From positions 43,953,159-44,017,158 of the forward strand of contig NC_087064.1 of the NCBI RefSeq assembly GCF_963678635.1: a DNA stretch of 64,000 nt, given 5' to 3'. Position 1 is the stretch's first letter; each line of letters begins with the position of its first letter. Positions 24,480 to 35,850 of the stretch are shown here, piece after piece. Source of the DNA: Symsagittifera roscoffensis. Taxonomy: Eukaryota > Xenacoelomorpha > Acoela > Convolutidae. Under the pieces are notes generated by a model. It worked only from the letters and a program-made list of their open reading frames with translations, was not told the origin of the DNA and did no database searches. A program made the position numbers and the translations under genes.

Positions 24480-25650
24480 CTTGAGCAACTAACAGTACAA
24501 CAGTACCCCCGCATTTGGGTTGAGAACTTGAGGTTCTGTTAGTTTTTTATCTAATTTTTTTTTAAAAAATCATTAGAAACGCCATATCTCGATAACTAAA
24601 GAATTTGAGCAGTCAGTCATACTTAGATCAAGATTTGCAACAACTGATTATACCTAGACAGCACCCCACTACAGGGCTGAGAACTTCAAGTTCGATTAAT
24701 ATTTGTTTTACACTTACGTTTTTCGCAAAAAAAAAAACAAAAAATCAGAAAAACTCCATACCTGAAAAAACAAAAGAAGTTGAGCAATCATACTTGTACG
24801 CCAGACTTACGAACCCTGAGTGTATCCTAACAGTATGCCACTCAAGGGTAGAGAAATTTATGTTCTGTTAGTTTTTTTATATTCAAGTTTTTCTAAAAAG
24901 AAAATTAAAAAATCATGAAAAACGCCATGTCGAAAGCCATTAAGATTTTGGCAATCAAACTTCGACGCCAGATTTACAAAACCTGAATGTACCCTAACAG
25001 CACCACATTATAGGCTTGACAATATCAGGTTCGATTAGTTTTTTTTATATACATGTTTTTCGAAAAAAAATTGGAAAAAAATCATAAAAAACGCCATATC
25101 TCGAAAACCAAACGGATTTGAGCTGTCATACTTGGACGCCAGACTTGCAACCCCTGAAAGCACCCTGGCAGCAGCCCACAATAGGGCTAAGACCTTGAAA
25201 TTTAGTTGAACTAGCGCGTCAATCGCACCACCGGTAAAGCCATAAGAATTTGAGTAATCATAGTTGGACGCTAGATTTGTAGCCCTCGAAGGTACACTGA
25301 TTGCAACCCACTTTCGGGTTGAGAAATTCAAGTTCGGTTAGTTTTTTTATATCTTAATTTTTTGGAAAAAAAGAAAAAATCATAAAAACGCCATATCTCG
25401 AAAAGCATAAGGATTTGAGCAGTCATACTTTGACGCTAGATTTGCAGCTCTGGAGTGTACCCCGATAAGATCCCACTATAGGGTTGAGAAAATCAAGTTC
25501 GGTTACCTTTTTTATATCTAGTTCTTTGAAGAAAAAAAATGAAAAAATCATAAAAAACGCCATATCTCGAAAACCGTAAAGATTTCAGCAGTCATACTTG
25601 GACGCTAGATTTGCAGTCAATGAGTGTGCCCTGATAGCACCCCACTATGG
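24480..25650. repeat. ~160-bp tandem repeats, unit B (one monomer fewer)
   Basis: Same array as in unit A. The monomer containing CGCCCTATATCGAAAACC is absent. Confidence 0.9.
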
Positions 25651-26369
25651 TGGTGCGAAACTCGGAACTATTTAAGTAAACTGTGAAACAAAAACTGTGA
25701 TAGTTTTCCGTTGCGAATAAAGGAAAAAATTTAAAGAGTTTAAAAAATTCGAGCTCCATCAGGTTTTGAAACGTTGACTTGAGTTAACTTTTCAACCCTT
25801 TCATGTTTTGGCCTTTTAACAGAGCAGCATAAAGACTTCTTAAACATGTGCTAAAAGAAATTTCTTAAGAGTTTTAATATATGATAAAGCTTAAACGTGC
25901 AAAAAATAATACGTTGAAAACTTTAAACATGCAAAGATAGAGTTATCTTAAACATGTCAACATAAGGACTTCTTAAACATGTTTCACATGAAACGCCAAT
26001 TAAATAATAGATAGATAGATAGATAGATAAAGTGTGAAACAAAAATTTGATAGTTTTATGTTGCGAATTTAGGGAAAAAAAGTAGAGTTAAAGCATTTGC
26101 GCTCCAACAGATTTTTGAACGTCGACTTGGGTAATTATTCCAATGATTTGGCTCTTAACAGACCAATATAGCGACTTCTTAAACGTGTGCTAAAAGATAT
26201 TTCTTAATTATTACAATATACGATATAGCTTAAACGTGCAATAATTCTTTCGTTAAGCATGCCAAAAAAACAACGTTGAAAAAGCTTAAACATGTCAACA
26301 TAGGGACTTCTTAAACATGCGTCAAGTGAAATGCAAATTAAATAATTTAAGATAGATAGACAGATAGAT

Positions 26370-26650
26370 AAGAAAAGTAGAAATAAGCCATAAAATTTGC
26401 GAAACTACGGGTACGTCTGAGATTCGAACCTGCGACCTAGAGATTAAGAGTCTCGCACACTAACCAATGAGCTACAGGGAACCAAATGTTAGCCACATAT
26501 AAAGCAGAGAACAGATGCTAAGCAATTTCCAATGCTTCAGTGACATTTCCAAATAAGTGAACATTCTTATTTGCGAGTTAGGTTAGAAATAAAAAAAGGT
26601 TCGTAATAATACTCTAAGCTGAGCGCTAGAGTAATAAGCTAAAGAATGGC
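26370..26650 (-). repeat. Lys-tRNA-type SINE, unit B
   Basis: The copy of the SINE carried by the unit. Box B GGTTCGAATCTC and the CTCTTAA anticodon-type loop are preserved. Confidence 0.85.
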
Positions 26651-27001
26651 TGTCTGGTGGCTAAGGCAAGGTTTAAAAATAATAATAGCTTCACTTCAGT
26701 TTTTGAAGAGGAATCTACTATTTGAGTTTTATTTTTTGTTTCTTCTGAATATAGGTTTGTTCTGCCATTGATACTTATGTCAACTTAACGAATGACGATT
26801 ACCGAAAAAACTTCTTTGATTTGGCGGCAAATCTAGTCAATGCTGCCATCATTGTTAATTTCATTGAGTTCTTTATAGTGAGACTTAAATGAAATGAGAG
26901 GGAAAATCTTAAATCAAAGGATAGAAGGATAATTATGAAACAATTATTGACTGAGCGACAAATTTTTGTACAAATAAATTTTGTGGTTTAGGAAAAGTGG
27001 A

Positions 27002-28142
27002 ATCACTATAATTCAGATATTTGAAACTCGTCTTTAAATTGTGACAGAAGTTCAAGGGCTGAAGTATCGCCATTTACTTCAACTCGTCCTTGGAAATAGA
27101 GAGAGGTTTTTGATATTTGGCCATTCAATAGCTTCAGCAAGTCGGAAATCCCGACTTTCACTTACACGTCGCAACTCGCTCGCTCGTAGTGGCTCATCTT
27201 GCCATGTCCGTAAATTTTAACGCCTACGGGAGAGTTTTTACAATCTAGCACCAAAATTCGTGAACTGTCTAAGCAGTTGTCTGAAATAGTGCTTCCGGGA
27301 AACAGATGGAACATGAACTTTTTACCAATAGTCTCTGTCATTGAATAATCTAGAAGTTTCTCAATTTTGTCTTTGAATGTTTGTATCAAGCTGCGCGATA
27401 CTTCGATCTCAGTTTCCTCAATGCCATCTGATTGTGGCAAGTAAAAATCAGCCGCTGTAGATATAAGCCCTTCAAAACCACCAAGTTGACCAAAAATAGG
27501 TCCCAACTGCTCCTGGACATTTTGAACTGCCGTGGGCGGCGGAGTCAATCCGGTAATTTGAGAGAGCTCAACATTGTGTATAGACAGACCCCATTGCATA
27601 ATCTCCTCCTGCAGTTATTTTTTAATGAAAGCGTTTGGGTCACTTTTGTTTCTGCGCAGCTTCTCCATGGAATAAAGGCTCACAACTTGGTACATGACTG
27701 ACTGAGCAAGAGTCCGAATGGTGTGGTTGATATTTTGCAAGGACAGAGTGGCCACAACTGCATCTTGCATGAAGTACATAATTGTGGCTCGAAGTGAAAC
27801 TGATCCGCCATCTTGAAGCATAACAAGCATTGGTGGCACATGAAAAGCCTTCACTCGGAGATCTATCTTGTTTAGCTTATCCATTAATGGAATAACGAAA
27901 GTAATTTCTGGGCCCCGTACATCCCAAAACCTTCCAAGTCGAAAGTGAATCCCACGCTCCTGGTCACCAATTGATTTCACTGCAAATAGGAGCGAGAAAG
28001 GAGCTGTCAGCATGACAAGGAGAAACCCTATCGCAGTAAGAAAATATGTAACAACATAGTTTACGTCGTTTTTATTACCTCGTTGCTCAGGCTCGTCACT
28101 TTCGACATTTATAAGTGTTGTATATTTAGAGCGATCCGGCAT
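27002..28142 (-). pseudogene. STOML1-like pseudogene, copy B (two nonsense codons)
   Basis: Collinear with the intact copy and without frameshifts, but two Glu codons have become TAA. One follows AFIKK (near 27617) and one lies in SCDVEV (near 27164). The N-terminal 28 codons are missing at the unit junction, as in copy A. A nearby change turns MYSIQDAV into MYFMQDAV. Confidence 0.88.
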
Positions 28143-28679
28143 TACTCCACCGTTCGATTTCTTTAACTCAAATGACGGTTTATCAAAACAGCGAAAAATC
28201 GAATTGAACGCGAAGATATTTTGAGAATTTTCCTAAACAAAAACAACCTTACAAGTGTCTTTTCTTCACAGAAAAATAATAATAACTCGGGGTTTCCACA
28301 AAAATCGGATTTGACTGTGAATGCTAGTTCTGTGAAACATTTAGTACAAAGGACACTAGCCAGAACACGACAAAAATCAGCTCTATAATTAGCAACTAGC
28401 GCATGACTAACAACTACGGTGCTTCAAATAGATCGCTGAACGTAAAAAGAGCTTCCTAAAACATGTATTAAAACAAAGACATTCAATGCAATCGTGAAGA
28501 TAAGCTGAACTCATCTATCAAGGGTTACCATTTCATCAAACGACGCTATATATCAAAGACCAAAATGATTTGCGCAGATAAAAATTGCGCAGATTTGCTA
28601 TCCTAAATTGTCCAGCAAAAGCATCCTAAAAAACAAAGAAATCAACACATATCGATTACTAAAATGACTTGAGCAACTA

Positions 28680-30010
28680 ACAGTACAACAGTACCCCCGC
28701 ATTTGGGTTGAGAACTTGAGGTTCTGTTAGTTTTTTATCTAATTTTTTTGAAAAAATCATTAGAAACGCCATATCTCGATAACTAAAGATTTTGAGCAGT
28801 CAGTCATACTTAGATCAAGATTTGCAACAACTGATTATACCTAGACAGCACCCCACTATAGGGCTGAGAACTTCAAGTTCGATTAATATTTGTTTTACAC
28901 TAACGTTTTTCGCAAAAAAAAACAAAAAATCAGAAATACTCCATACCTGGAAAACAAAAGAAGTTGAGCAATCATACTTGTACGCCAGACTTACGAACCC
29001 TGAGTGTATCCTAACAGTATGCCACTCAAGGGTAGAGAAATTCAAACTCGGTTAGTTTTTTTTATATTCAAGTTTGTCTTAAAAGAAAATTAAAAAATCA
29101 TGAAAAACGCCATATGTCGAAAGCCATTAAGATTTTGGCAATCAAACTTCGACGCCAGATTTACAAAACCTGAATGTACCCTAACAGCACCACAATATAG
29201 GCTTGACAATATCAGGTTCGATTAGTTTTTTTTATATACATGTTTTTCGAAAAAAAATTGGAAAAAAAATCATAAAAAACGCCATATCTCGAAAACCAAA
29301 CGGATTTGAGCTGTCATACTTGGACGCCAGACTTGCAACCCCTGAAAGCACCCTGGCAGCAGCCCACAATAGGGTTAAGACCTTGAAATTTAGTTGAACT
29401 AGCGCGTCAATCACACCACCGGTAAAACCATAAGAATTTGAGTAATCATAGTTGGACGCTAGATTTGTAGCCCCCGAAGGTACACTGATTGCACCCCACT
29501 TTCGGGTTGAGAAATTCAAGTTCGGTTAGTTTTTTTATATCTTAATTTTTTGGAAAAAAAAGAAAAAATCATAAAAACGCCATGTCTCGAAAACCATAAG
29601 GATTTTAGCAGTCATATTTTGACGCTAGATTTGCAGCTCTGGAGTGTACCCCGATAAGATCCCACTATAGGGTTGAGAAAATCAAGTTCGGTTAGCTTTT
29701 TTATATCAAAGTTTTTTGAAAAAAAAAAAAAACTTGAAAAGTCATAAAAAAACGCCCTATATCGAAAACCATAAGGATTTGAGCAGTCAAACTCGGACGC
29801 GAGATTTGCAGGCCTTGAGGGTACCCTGATAGCACCCCACTATAGGGTTGAGAAATACAACTTTAGTTTTTTATATCTAGTTCTTTGAAGAAAAAAAAAT
29901 GAAAAAATCATAAAAAACACCATATCTCGAAAACCGTAAAGATTTGAGCAGTCATACTTGGACGCTAGATTTTCAGTCAATGAGTGTGCCCTGATAGCAC
30001 CCCACTATGG
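28680..30010. repeat. ~160-bp tandem repeats, unit C
   Basis: Same array as unit A, including the monomer missing from unit B. Poly-A linkers vary in length. Confidence 0.9.
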
Positions 30011-30734
30011 TGGTGCGAAACTCGGAACTATTTAAGTAAACTGTGAAACAAAAACTATGATAGTTTTCCGTTGCGAATAAAGGAAAAAATTTAAAGAGTT
30101 TAAAAAATTCGAGCTCCATCAGGTTTTGAAACGTTGACTTGAGTTAACTTTTCAACCCTTTCATGTTTTGGCCTTTTAACAGACCAGCATAAAGACTTCT
30201 TAAACATGTGCTAAAAGAAATTTCTTAAGAGTTTTAATATATGATAAAGCTTAATTGTGCAAAAAATAATACGTTGAAAACTTTAAACATGCAAAGATAG
30301 AGTTATCTTAAACATGTCAACATAAGGACTTCTTAAACATGTTTCACATGAAACGCCAATTAAATAATAGATAGATACATAAAGTGTGAAACAAAAATTT
30401 GATAGTTTTATGTTGCGAATTTAGGGAAAAAAAGTAGAGTTAAAGCATTTGCGCTCCAACAGATTTTTGAACGTCGACTTGGGTAAATATTCCAATGATT
30501 TGGCTCTTAACAGACCAATATAGCGACTTCTTAAACGTGTGCTAAAAGATATTTCTTAATTATTACAATATACGATTTAGCTTAAACGTGCAATAATTCT
30601 TTCGTTAAGCATGCCAAAAAAACAACGTTGAAAAAGCTTAAACATGTCAACATAGGGACTTCTTAAACATGCGTCAAGTGAAACGCAAATTAAATAATTT
30701 AAGATAGATAGACAGATAGATAAGAAAAGTAGAA

Positions 30735-31015
30735 ATAAGCCATAAAATTTGCGAAACTACGGCTACGTCTGAGATTCAAACCTGCGACCTAGACATTAAG
30801 AGTCTCGCACACTAACCAATGAGCTACGGAAGCTTACAGGGAACCAAATATTAGCCACATATAAAGCAGAGAACAGATGCTAAGCAATTTCCAATGCTTC
30901 AGTGACATTTCCAAATAAGTGAACATTCTTATTTGTGAGTTAGGTTAGAAATAAAAGAAGGTTCGTAATAATACTCTAAGCTGAGCGCTAGAGTAATAAG
31001 CTAAAGCATGGCTGT
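30735..31015 (-). repeat. Lys-tRNA-type SINE, unit C
   Basis: Same SINE, with about ten extra bases (GAAGCTTAC-like, near 30828-30838) also seen in the independent 46.6-kb copy. Unit C thus keeps the ancestral form and units A and B share a deletion. Confidence 0.85.
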
Positions 31016-31367
31016 CTGGTGGCTAAGGCAAGGTTTAAAAATAATAATGGCTTCACTTCAGTTTTTGACGAGGAATCTACTATTTGAGTTTTATTTTTTG
31101 TTCCTTCTGAATATAGGTTTGTTCTGCCATTGATACTTATGTCAACTTAACGAATGACGATTACCGAAAAAACTTCTTTGATTTGGCGGCAAATCTAGTC
31201 AATGTTGCCATCATTGTTAATTTCATTGAGTTCTTTATAGTTAAACTTAAATGAAATGAGAGGGAAAATCTTAAATTAAAGGATAGAAGGATAATTATGA
31301 AACAATTATTGACTGAGCGACAAATTTTTGTACAAATAAATTTTGTGGTTTAGGAAAAGTGGAATCA

Positions 31368-32588
31368 CTATAATTCAGATATTTGAAACTCGTCTTTAAA
31401 TTGTGACAGAAGTTCAAGGGCTGAAGTATCGCCATTTACTTCAACTCGTCCTTGGAAATAGAGAGAGGTTTTTGATATTTGGCCATTCAATAGCTTCAGC
31501 AAGTCGGAAATCCCGACTTTCACTTCCACGTCGCAACTCGCTCGCTCGTAGTGGCTCATCTTGCCATGTCCGTAAATTTTAACGCCTACGGGAGAGTTTT
31601 TACAATCTAGCACCAAAATTCGTGAACTGTCTAAGCAGTTGTCTGAAATAGTGCTTCCGGGAAACAGATGGAACATGAACTTTTTACCAATAGTCTCTGT
31701 CATTGAATAATCTAGAAGTTTCTCAATTTTGTCTTTGAATGTCTGTATCAAGCTGCGCGATACTTCGATCTCAGTTTCCTCAATGCCATCTGATTGTGGC
31801 AAGTAAAAATCAGCCGCTGTAGATATAAGCCCTTCAAAACCACCAAGTTGCCCAAAAATAGGTCCCAACTGCTCCTGGACATTTTGAACTGCCGTGGGCG
31901 GCGGAGTCAATTCGGTAATTTGAGAGAGCTCAACATTGTGTATAGACAGACCCCATTGCATAATCTCCTCCTGCAGTTCTTTTTTAATGAAAGCGTTTGG
32001 GTCACTTTTGTTTCTGCGCAGCTTCTCCATGGAATAAAGGCTCACAACTTGGTACATGACTGACTGAGCAAGAGTCCGAATGGTGTGGTTGATATTTTGC
32101 AAGGACAGAGTGGCCACAACTGCATCTTGAATGGAGTACATAATTGTGGCTCCAAGTGAAACTGATCCGCCATCTTGAAGCATAACAAGCATTGGTGGCA
32201 CATGAAAAGCCTTCACTCGGAGATCTATCTTGTTTAGCTTATCCATTAATGGAATAACGAAAGTAATTCCTGGGCCCCGTACATCCCAAAACCTTCCAAG
32301 TCGGAAGTGAATCCCACGCTCCTGGTCACCAATTGATTTCACTGCAAATAGGAGCGAGAAAGGAGCTGTCAGCATGACAAGGAGAAACCCTATCGCAGTA
32401 AGAAAATATGTAACAACATAGTTTACGTCGTTTTTATTACCTCGTCGCTCAGGCTCGTCACTTTCGACATTTATAAGTGTTGTATATTTAGAGCGATCCG
32501 GCATTACTCCACCTTTCGATTTCTTTAACTCAAATGACGATTTATACTTGTTTATACTTTCAAACGAAAACGCCGAAGAGTAATCCAT
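31368..32588 (-). CDS. STOML1-like: Stomatin-like protein 1 (STOML1/UNC-24 type), intact copy
   Basis: A 406-aa uninterrupted frame. Family members are monotopic membrane proteins of late endosomes and plasma membrane that scaffold ion channels and bind lipid. The architecture is diagnostic: a short cytosolic N-terminus with a possible YTTL sorting signal (residues 35-38), one hydrophobic hairpin (about 57-84), an SPFH/PHB domain (about 88-250, starting GDQERGIHFRLGRFWDVRGP), a linker, and a C-terminal SCP2 sterol-carrier domain (about 300-403, ending GRVEVNGDTSALELLSQF). Human STOML1 is of similar length and order. The start ATG lies in a good context, and a splice-acceptor-like TTTGTAATTTCAG lies just upstream, so a 5' UTR intron is likely. 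The coding part has no introns, unlike the other host genes here. A minus-strand AATAAA lies near 31093-31088. Confidence 0.92.
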   Translation of the reverse strand: MDYSSAFSFESINKYKSSFELKKSKGGVMPDRSKYTTLINVESDEPERRGNKNDVNYVVTYFLTAIGFLLVMLTAPFSLLFAVKSIGDQERGIHFRLGRFWDVRGPGITFVIPLMDKLNKIDLRVKAFHVPPMLVMLQDGGSVSLGATIMYSIQDAVVATLSLQNINHTIRTLAQSVMYQVVSLYSMEKLRRNKSDPNAFIKKELQEEIMQWGLSIHNVELSQITELTPPPTAVQNVQEQLGPIFGQLGGFEGLISTAADFYLPQSDGIEETEIEVSRSLIQTFKDKIEKLLDYSMTETIGKKFMFHLFPGSTISDNCLDSSRILVLDCKNSPVGVKIYGHGKMSHYERASCDVEVKVGISDLLKLLNGQISKTSLYFQGRVEVNGDTSALELLSQFKDEFQISEL

Positions 32589-32819
32589 TTTAATCTGAAA
32601 TTACAAAGTCACTTCAGACGGACCTTTGTAACGCGCAGTTCTAGACACATGCATACCCTGACTTCGTGAATTCATCCAGTCAGACACAAATTTGATTTAG
32701 AGCCTCTTTTTAGCGCCACGACAGCTCTACAGGACCGATCGGAAGCGACCAGGCGGTATGACCCTCACTCCATGGGCTGTCGGTAAGAAGCTCTTGTGTG
32801 ACGTAACAGTATAGTAGAT
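32589..32819. promoter_or_regulatory. Upstream region of the STOML1-like gene
   Basis: Less AT-rich than the background. It holds the TTTGTAATTTCAG acceptor-like site (minus strand, about 32614-32602) and presumably the 5' UTR and promoter. No TATA or other element is identified. Confidence 0.35.
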
Positions 32820-34158
32820 TCAAAGCGCAGCAGGTCTTAGCACGGTAAATTTTGAGCAGGTCTTAGCACACGGAGCAAGCTTTGTAAGTGTAACATTCGC
32901 GCGGAAGTACATAGCAATGGGCGCGTCCCTCGCTGTAATTCTGGCAAACTTATGGCTGAAAGAATACGAATATGCTCTACGACAACAGATACCGGTGGGA
33001 ACGGGGGTACAGCAATTTAATGACAAAAACGGCTTGTGCCCATGTTGCAGCAGGAAAGTCACATATAGATCAAAGGGGGTTGAATGCGAGAGTTGCCGAA
33101 ACTGGTATCATCTAAAATGCGGAAAAATATCTGATGACGTATACGCATCAATAACCGAGATAGTCTGGTACTGTGAAAGCTGCTGCCGAGCTAAGAACAA
33201 GGAGAAGGATACTCCCCAGGTGAAATTGTTCCTCAGGTATGTGGATGACATTGTTAGAACAGTCAGAGGGGAGCCGAGTTGTCTTCTCGATGCCGCCAAT
33301 TCTCTTCATCCAAATTTGCAGTTCACTCTAGAGAAAACTAATTCGGAGGGGAATTTGCCGTTCCTGGATTTGAACATAAATGTATCGCAGGATAGGCGTG
33401 TAACTTGCAGTTGGTATCAAAAACCAACCGATACAGGGACTATACTGAACTATAGAAGCTGCGCCCCAACTCAGTATAAGCGTAGTGTTATCCAAGGCAC
33501 TGTACACAGGGTTTTTAGGAGTACATCTAGCTGGGAGCAATTTGATAAGGCTATGGAAACTAATAGGGCGCAATGGCTGACAAATCAGTACCCTGAAAAT
33601 TGGTCCGCAAAGGTGGCTTCAGACGCCTTGTGCAAAATCATCGAGGGTAAAGGCAAGCCCCTGGATAGTGACAGGGGTTTGTCATTTCAATCACCAAAGG
33701 ATGAGAAGCCCCCAATGCTGATGGTGCAATATAGAGGTAACCAGAGCCAATATTTTGCTAACAGGTTACGAAAATTAACGAACGTTCAAGTGGTTTTCAC
33801 CACAAGAAAACTACAATCATGTTTACCATCACTGAAGTCAGCATTTTCTAATGACCTCAAGTCAAGAGTGGTTTATAAACTGTCATGTAGTGGATGCACT
33901 TCCACCTATGTCGGACAAACTGTTCGACATTTGACCACTAGAATTGAGGAACATAAGAAAGCAGACTCACCGGTAGGCCTCCACCTTCAGCAATGCCAAC
34001 TTGAGGGAAATAGCGCAGATCTTAGTTGGAAAATTATAGATAGGTCAAACAACCAAACAAAATTGCTAACACTAGAGGCAATACACATCAGGAAAGAGAA
34101 ACCGGGCTTGAACACGCGCGATGAGTTTAGGAGCAGGGAGTTAACACTGAAAATTTAG
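32820..34158 (+). mobile_element. Penelope-like retroelement (RT with internal PHD finger, GIY-YIG endonuclease), 5' truncated
   Basis: An uninterrupted plus-strand frame (413 codons from the ATG at 32917, and open further upstream). RT motif B appears as IAMGASLAVILANLWLKEYE. Motif C is LRYVDDIVRT (YVDD at residues 108-111). The C-terminal GIY-YIG nuclease begins TYVGQTVRHLTTRIEEH (residue 330), with the conserved Arg and a late Glu in LEAIHIRKEKPGLN. RT plus C-terminal GIY-YIG defines Penelope-like elements. Between motifs B and C sits an inserted PHD-type finger: C41, C44, C57, C60, H65, C68, C86, C89. The N-terminal half of RT (motif A) is missing, so the copy is 5' truncated. The short phrase GCAGGTCTTAGCAC is duplicated at the 5' edge. 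Confidence 0.9.
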
Positions 34159-34482
34159 TCCCAAAATATTTTTGGTTTTTTATTCAAAACGTACATGTCT
34201 AAATCGAAATTATGACTCAGAAACTTCCAGACAAATTAATTTTAAAATGTTTAATTAATTTTAGAGGTTAAAAGTATTTTAATCTTAATAGTAATTTAGA
34301 GGTCAACTGTGATTGGCTAATTTTTTATCATGATGGTTTAGAACCAAATTGTATGTGATTTATTGTAAATAACATTTGTAAATTGATGTTTTATCGTCAT
34401 TTAGAGTAGTTTATTGTAAAAATCCTGACGATGCACATAGTTGCGAAAACGTTTGAAATTTACTTTTTAGCAAAAATTTCTT
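34159..34482 (+). other. 3' region of the Penelope-like element with hammerhead-like core
   Basis: CTGACGA (34425-34431), then a small hairpin GCA/TGC, then GAAA (34445-34448) and ACGTTTGAA, in the order of a hammerhead ribozyme core. Flanking GTAAA (34416-34420) and TTTAC (34459-34463) could form helix I. Penelope-like elements commonly carry hammerheads. Helix III is not convincing here, so this may be a relic. Confidence 0.4.
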
Positions 34483-34744
34483 CGAAGTACATATCGACGT
34501 AAAATAAAGCTAGGTTCTAAAAACAACTGGCTAGCGTCTAAACACAGCTCTACATGCTTTTCACCGTCTCTACCAAAGCCAGTTCTTTTGGTGGTCTTTC
34601 TAACATCGGGTCGACAAAAAAGTTACTGTTTCCGGCTTCGATCAAAACGCTCTAATTAACTTAATTATATGCAAAATAGTGACCTCATGGCTGGTTCTCA
34701 GTATCCCCGAACCACGAGGTCACTCCTAAAAACAGGGCTACTAA
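34483..34744 (+). repeat. Structured direct repeat R, copy 1
   Basis: About 262 bp repeated at 35851-36113. It contains TTTCTAACATCGGGTCGACA, and near its end a hairpin (34681-34721) with an outer stem GACCTC/GAGGTC and an inner stem GGTTC/GAACC. It follows the Penelope-like 3' region and may belong to that element or to the enclosed non-LTR fragment. Confidence 0.85.
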
Positions 34745-35835
34745 TTGTTTACTATATTAAACGTATTAAATCAAGAAGTAAAAGACAAACCTTTCATACC
34801 GTATTGTTACAGTAATGTAAATGAGCTCCTGCGTCAGTGGTATGCATGGTTATGGGACAAAATAAACAACAATGTACACAAGGTTACATCACACAGATCA
34901 ACTCTCCCCCCGTGGGTGACACCAAGTACGTCTCACATGCTAAAAGCAGTACAAACATTAAAACGGCGTATTGATCGGCAAAACAACCCTACTTTAAACA
35001 AACCTACTTTAAGCCTTATCCTAAAACACAAAAAACTGGAAAAAAATCTTCAAATAGCATTGACTGAAGATCAAGCAATTTACGAAGAAACAGTAACAAG
35101 CAGTAGACGATTCAGTGACCTACAAAAATACTTGAACAAAATAAGTAGTTCCAGGCAATATCCCCAAAAAATGTTTTACAAGGAAAAATCCACTAGAGAT
35201 GACACCCAAAAAGCTACATTTTTTAACGAATTCTTCATCAGTGTATATCAAAAGTAATCAAGTCCTAACCCTCTCACACGAAGTGCGAACTGTTCTCCTA
35301 CAGAAAGATCTGTACACAAATACACATTGAAGAAACCAAAAAAATCTTCCTGAAACTCTGTCAAAAAGGCTCTATCAACATTCATTAACAAGCGGCTCTT
35401 CCCGGCCTAATGGAAAACAAGTCAAGTGGCCCCAAGTTTTAAAGAAAAGAACAAGGCGTCAGTTGAGTGCTACTGCCCAATTAGCCTTTCATGCTCCTCC
35501 TCGAAGGTCTTCGAAAAAATTATCTTTGATAATATATACCCCAAAGTTCAACCTTTCTTGGAAACGCACAATACGGTTTCCGGCAAAAAAAGTCAGCAGT
35601 ACTTCAAATGGTACAATTTTTGAGCAAAGTATTTGAACTCTACGATGACAAAAATGTTCAAACACTATCAGACCTTTATCTAGATTCTAAAGCCTTTGAT
35701 AAAGTTCCTCATAGTCTCCTAATCGCTAAACTACGAAACATAGGTCTATGCATTCAAATACAAGACATAATACAAGACTATCCAACAGATAGAATGCAGT
35801 TTGTGAAAATCAATAAAAAATTATCAACTTTGAAA
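34745..35835 (+). pseudogene. Non-LTR (jockey/CR1-like) retroelement fragment
   Basis: The first frame (34745-35257) has the pre-RT region of jockey-like elements, ending ATFFNEFFISVYQK. Then RT pieces follow: FKEKNKASVECYCPISLSCS, FEKIIFDNIYPKVQPFL, and after a one-base frame change near 35570, YGFRQKKSAVLQ followed by LYLDSKAFDKVPHSLL. The catalytic FADD block and everything after it are missing. Frames are broken between 35258 and 35425. It is flanked on both sides by repeat R. Confidence 0.8.
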
Positions 35836-35850
35836 GATGTAACATTCGCC

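Larger units (their letters stand above)
23993..28180. repeat. Tandem unit B of the STOML1-containing array (4,188 bp)
   Basis: Second unit. It is shorter than A and C mainly because one ~160-bp monomer is missing near 25500. Otherwise it is collinear and nearly identical. Confidence 0.95.
28181..32545. repeat. Tandem unit C of the STOML1-containing array (about 4,363 bp)
   Basis: Third unit. Its right edge reads into unique DNA (TTTATACTTGTTTATAC) that supplies the true 5' end of the gene, so this is the ancestral end of the array. Confidence 0.95.
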
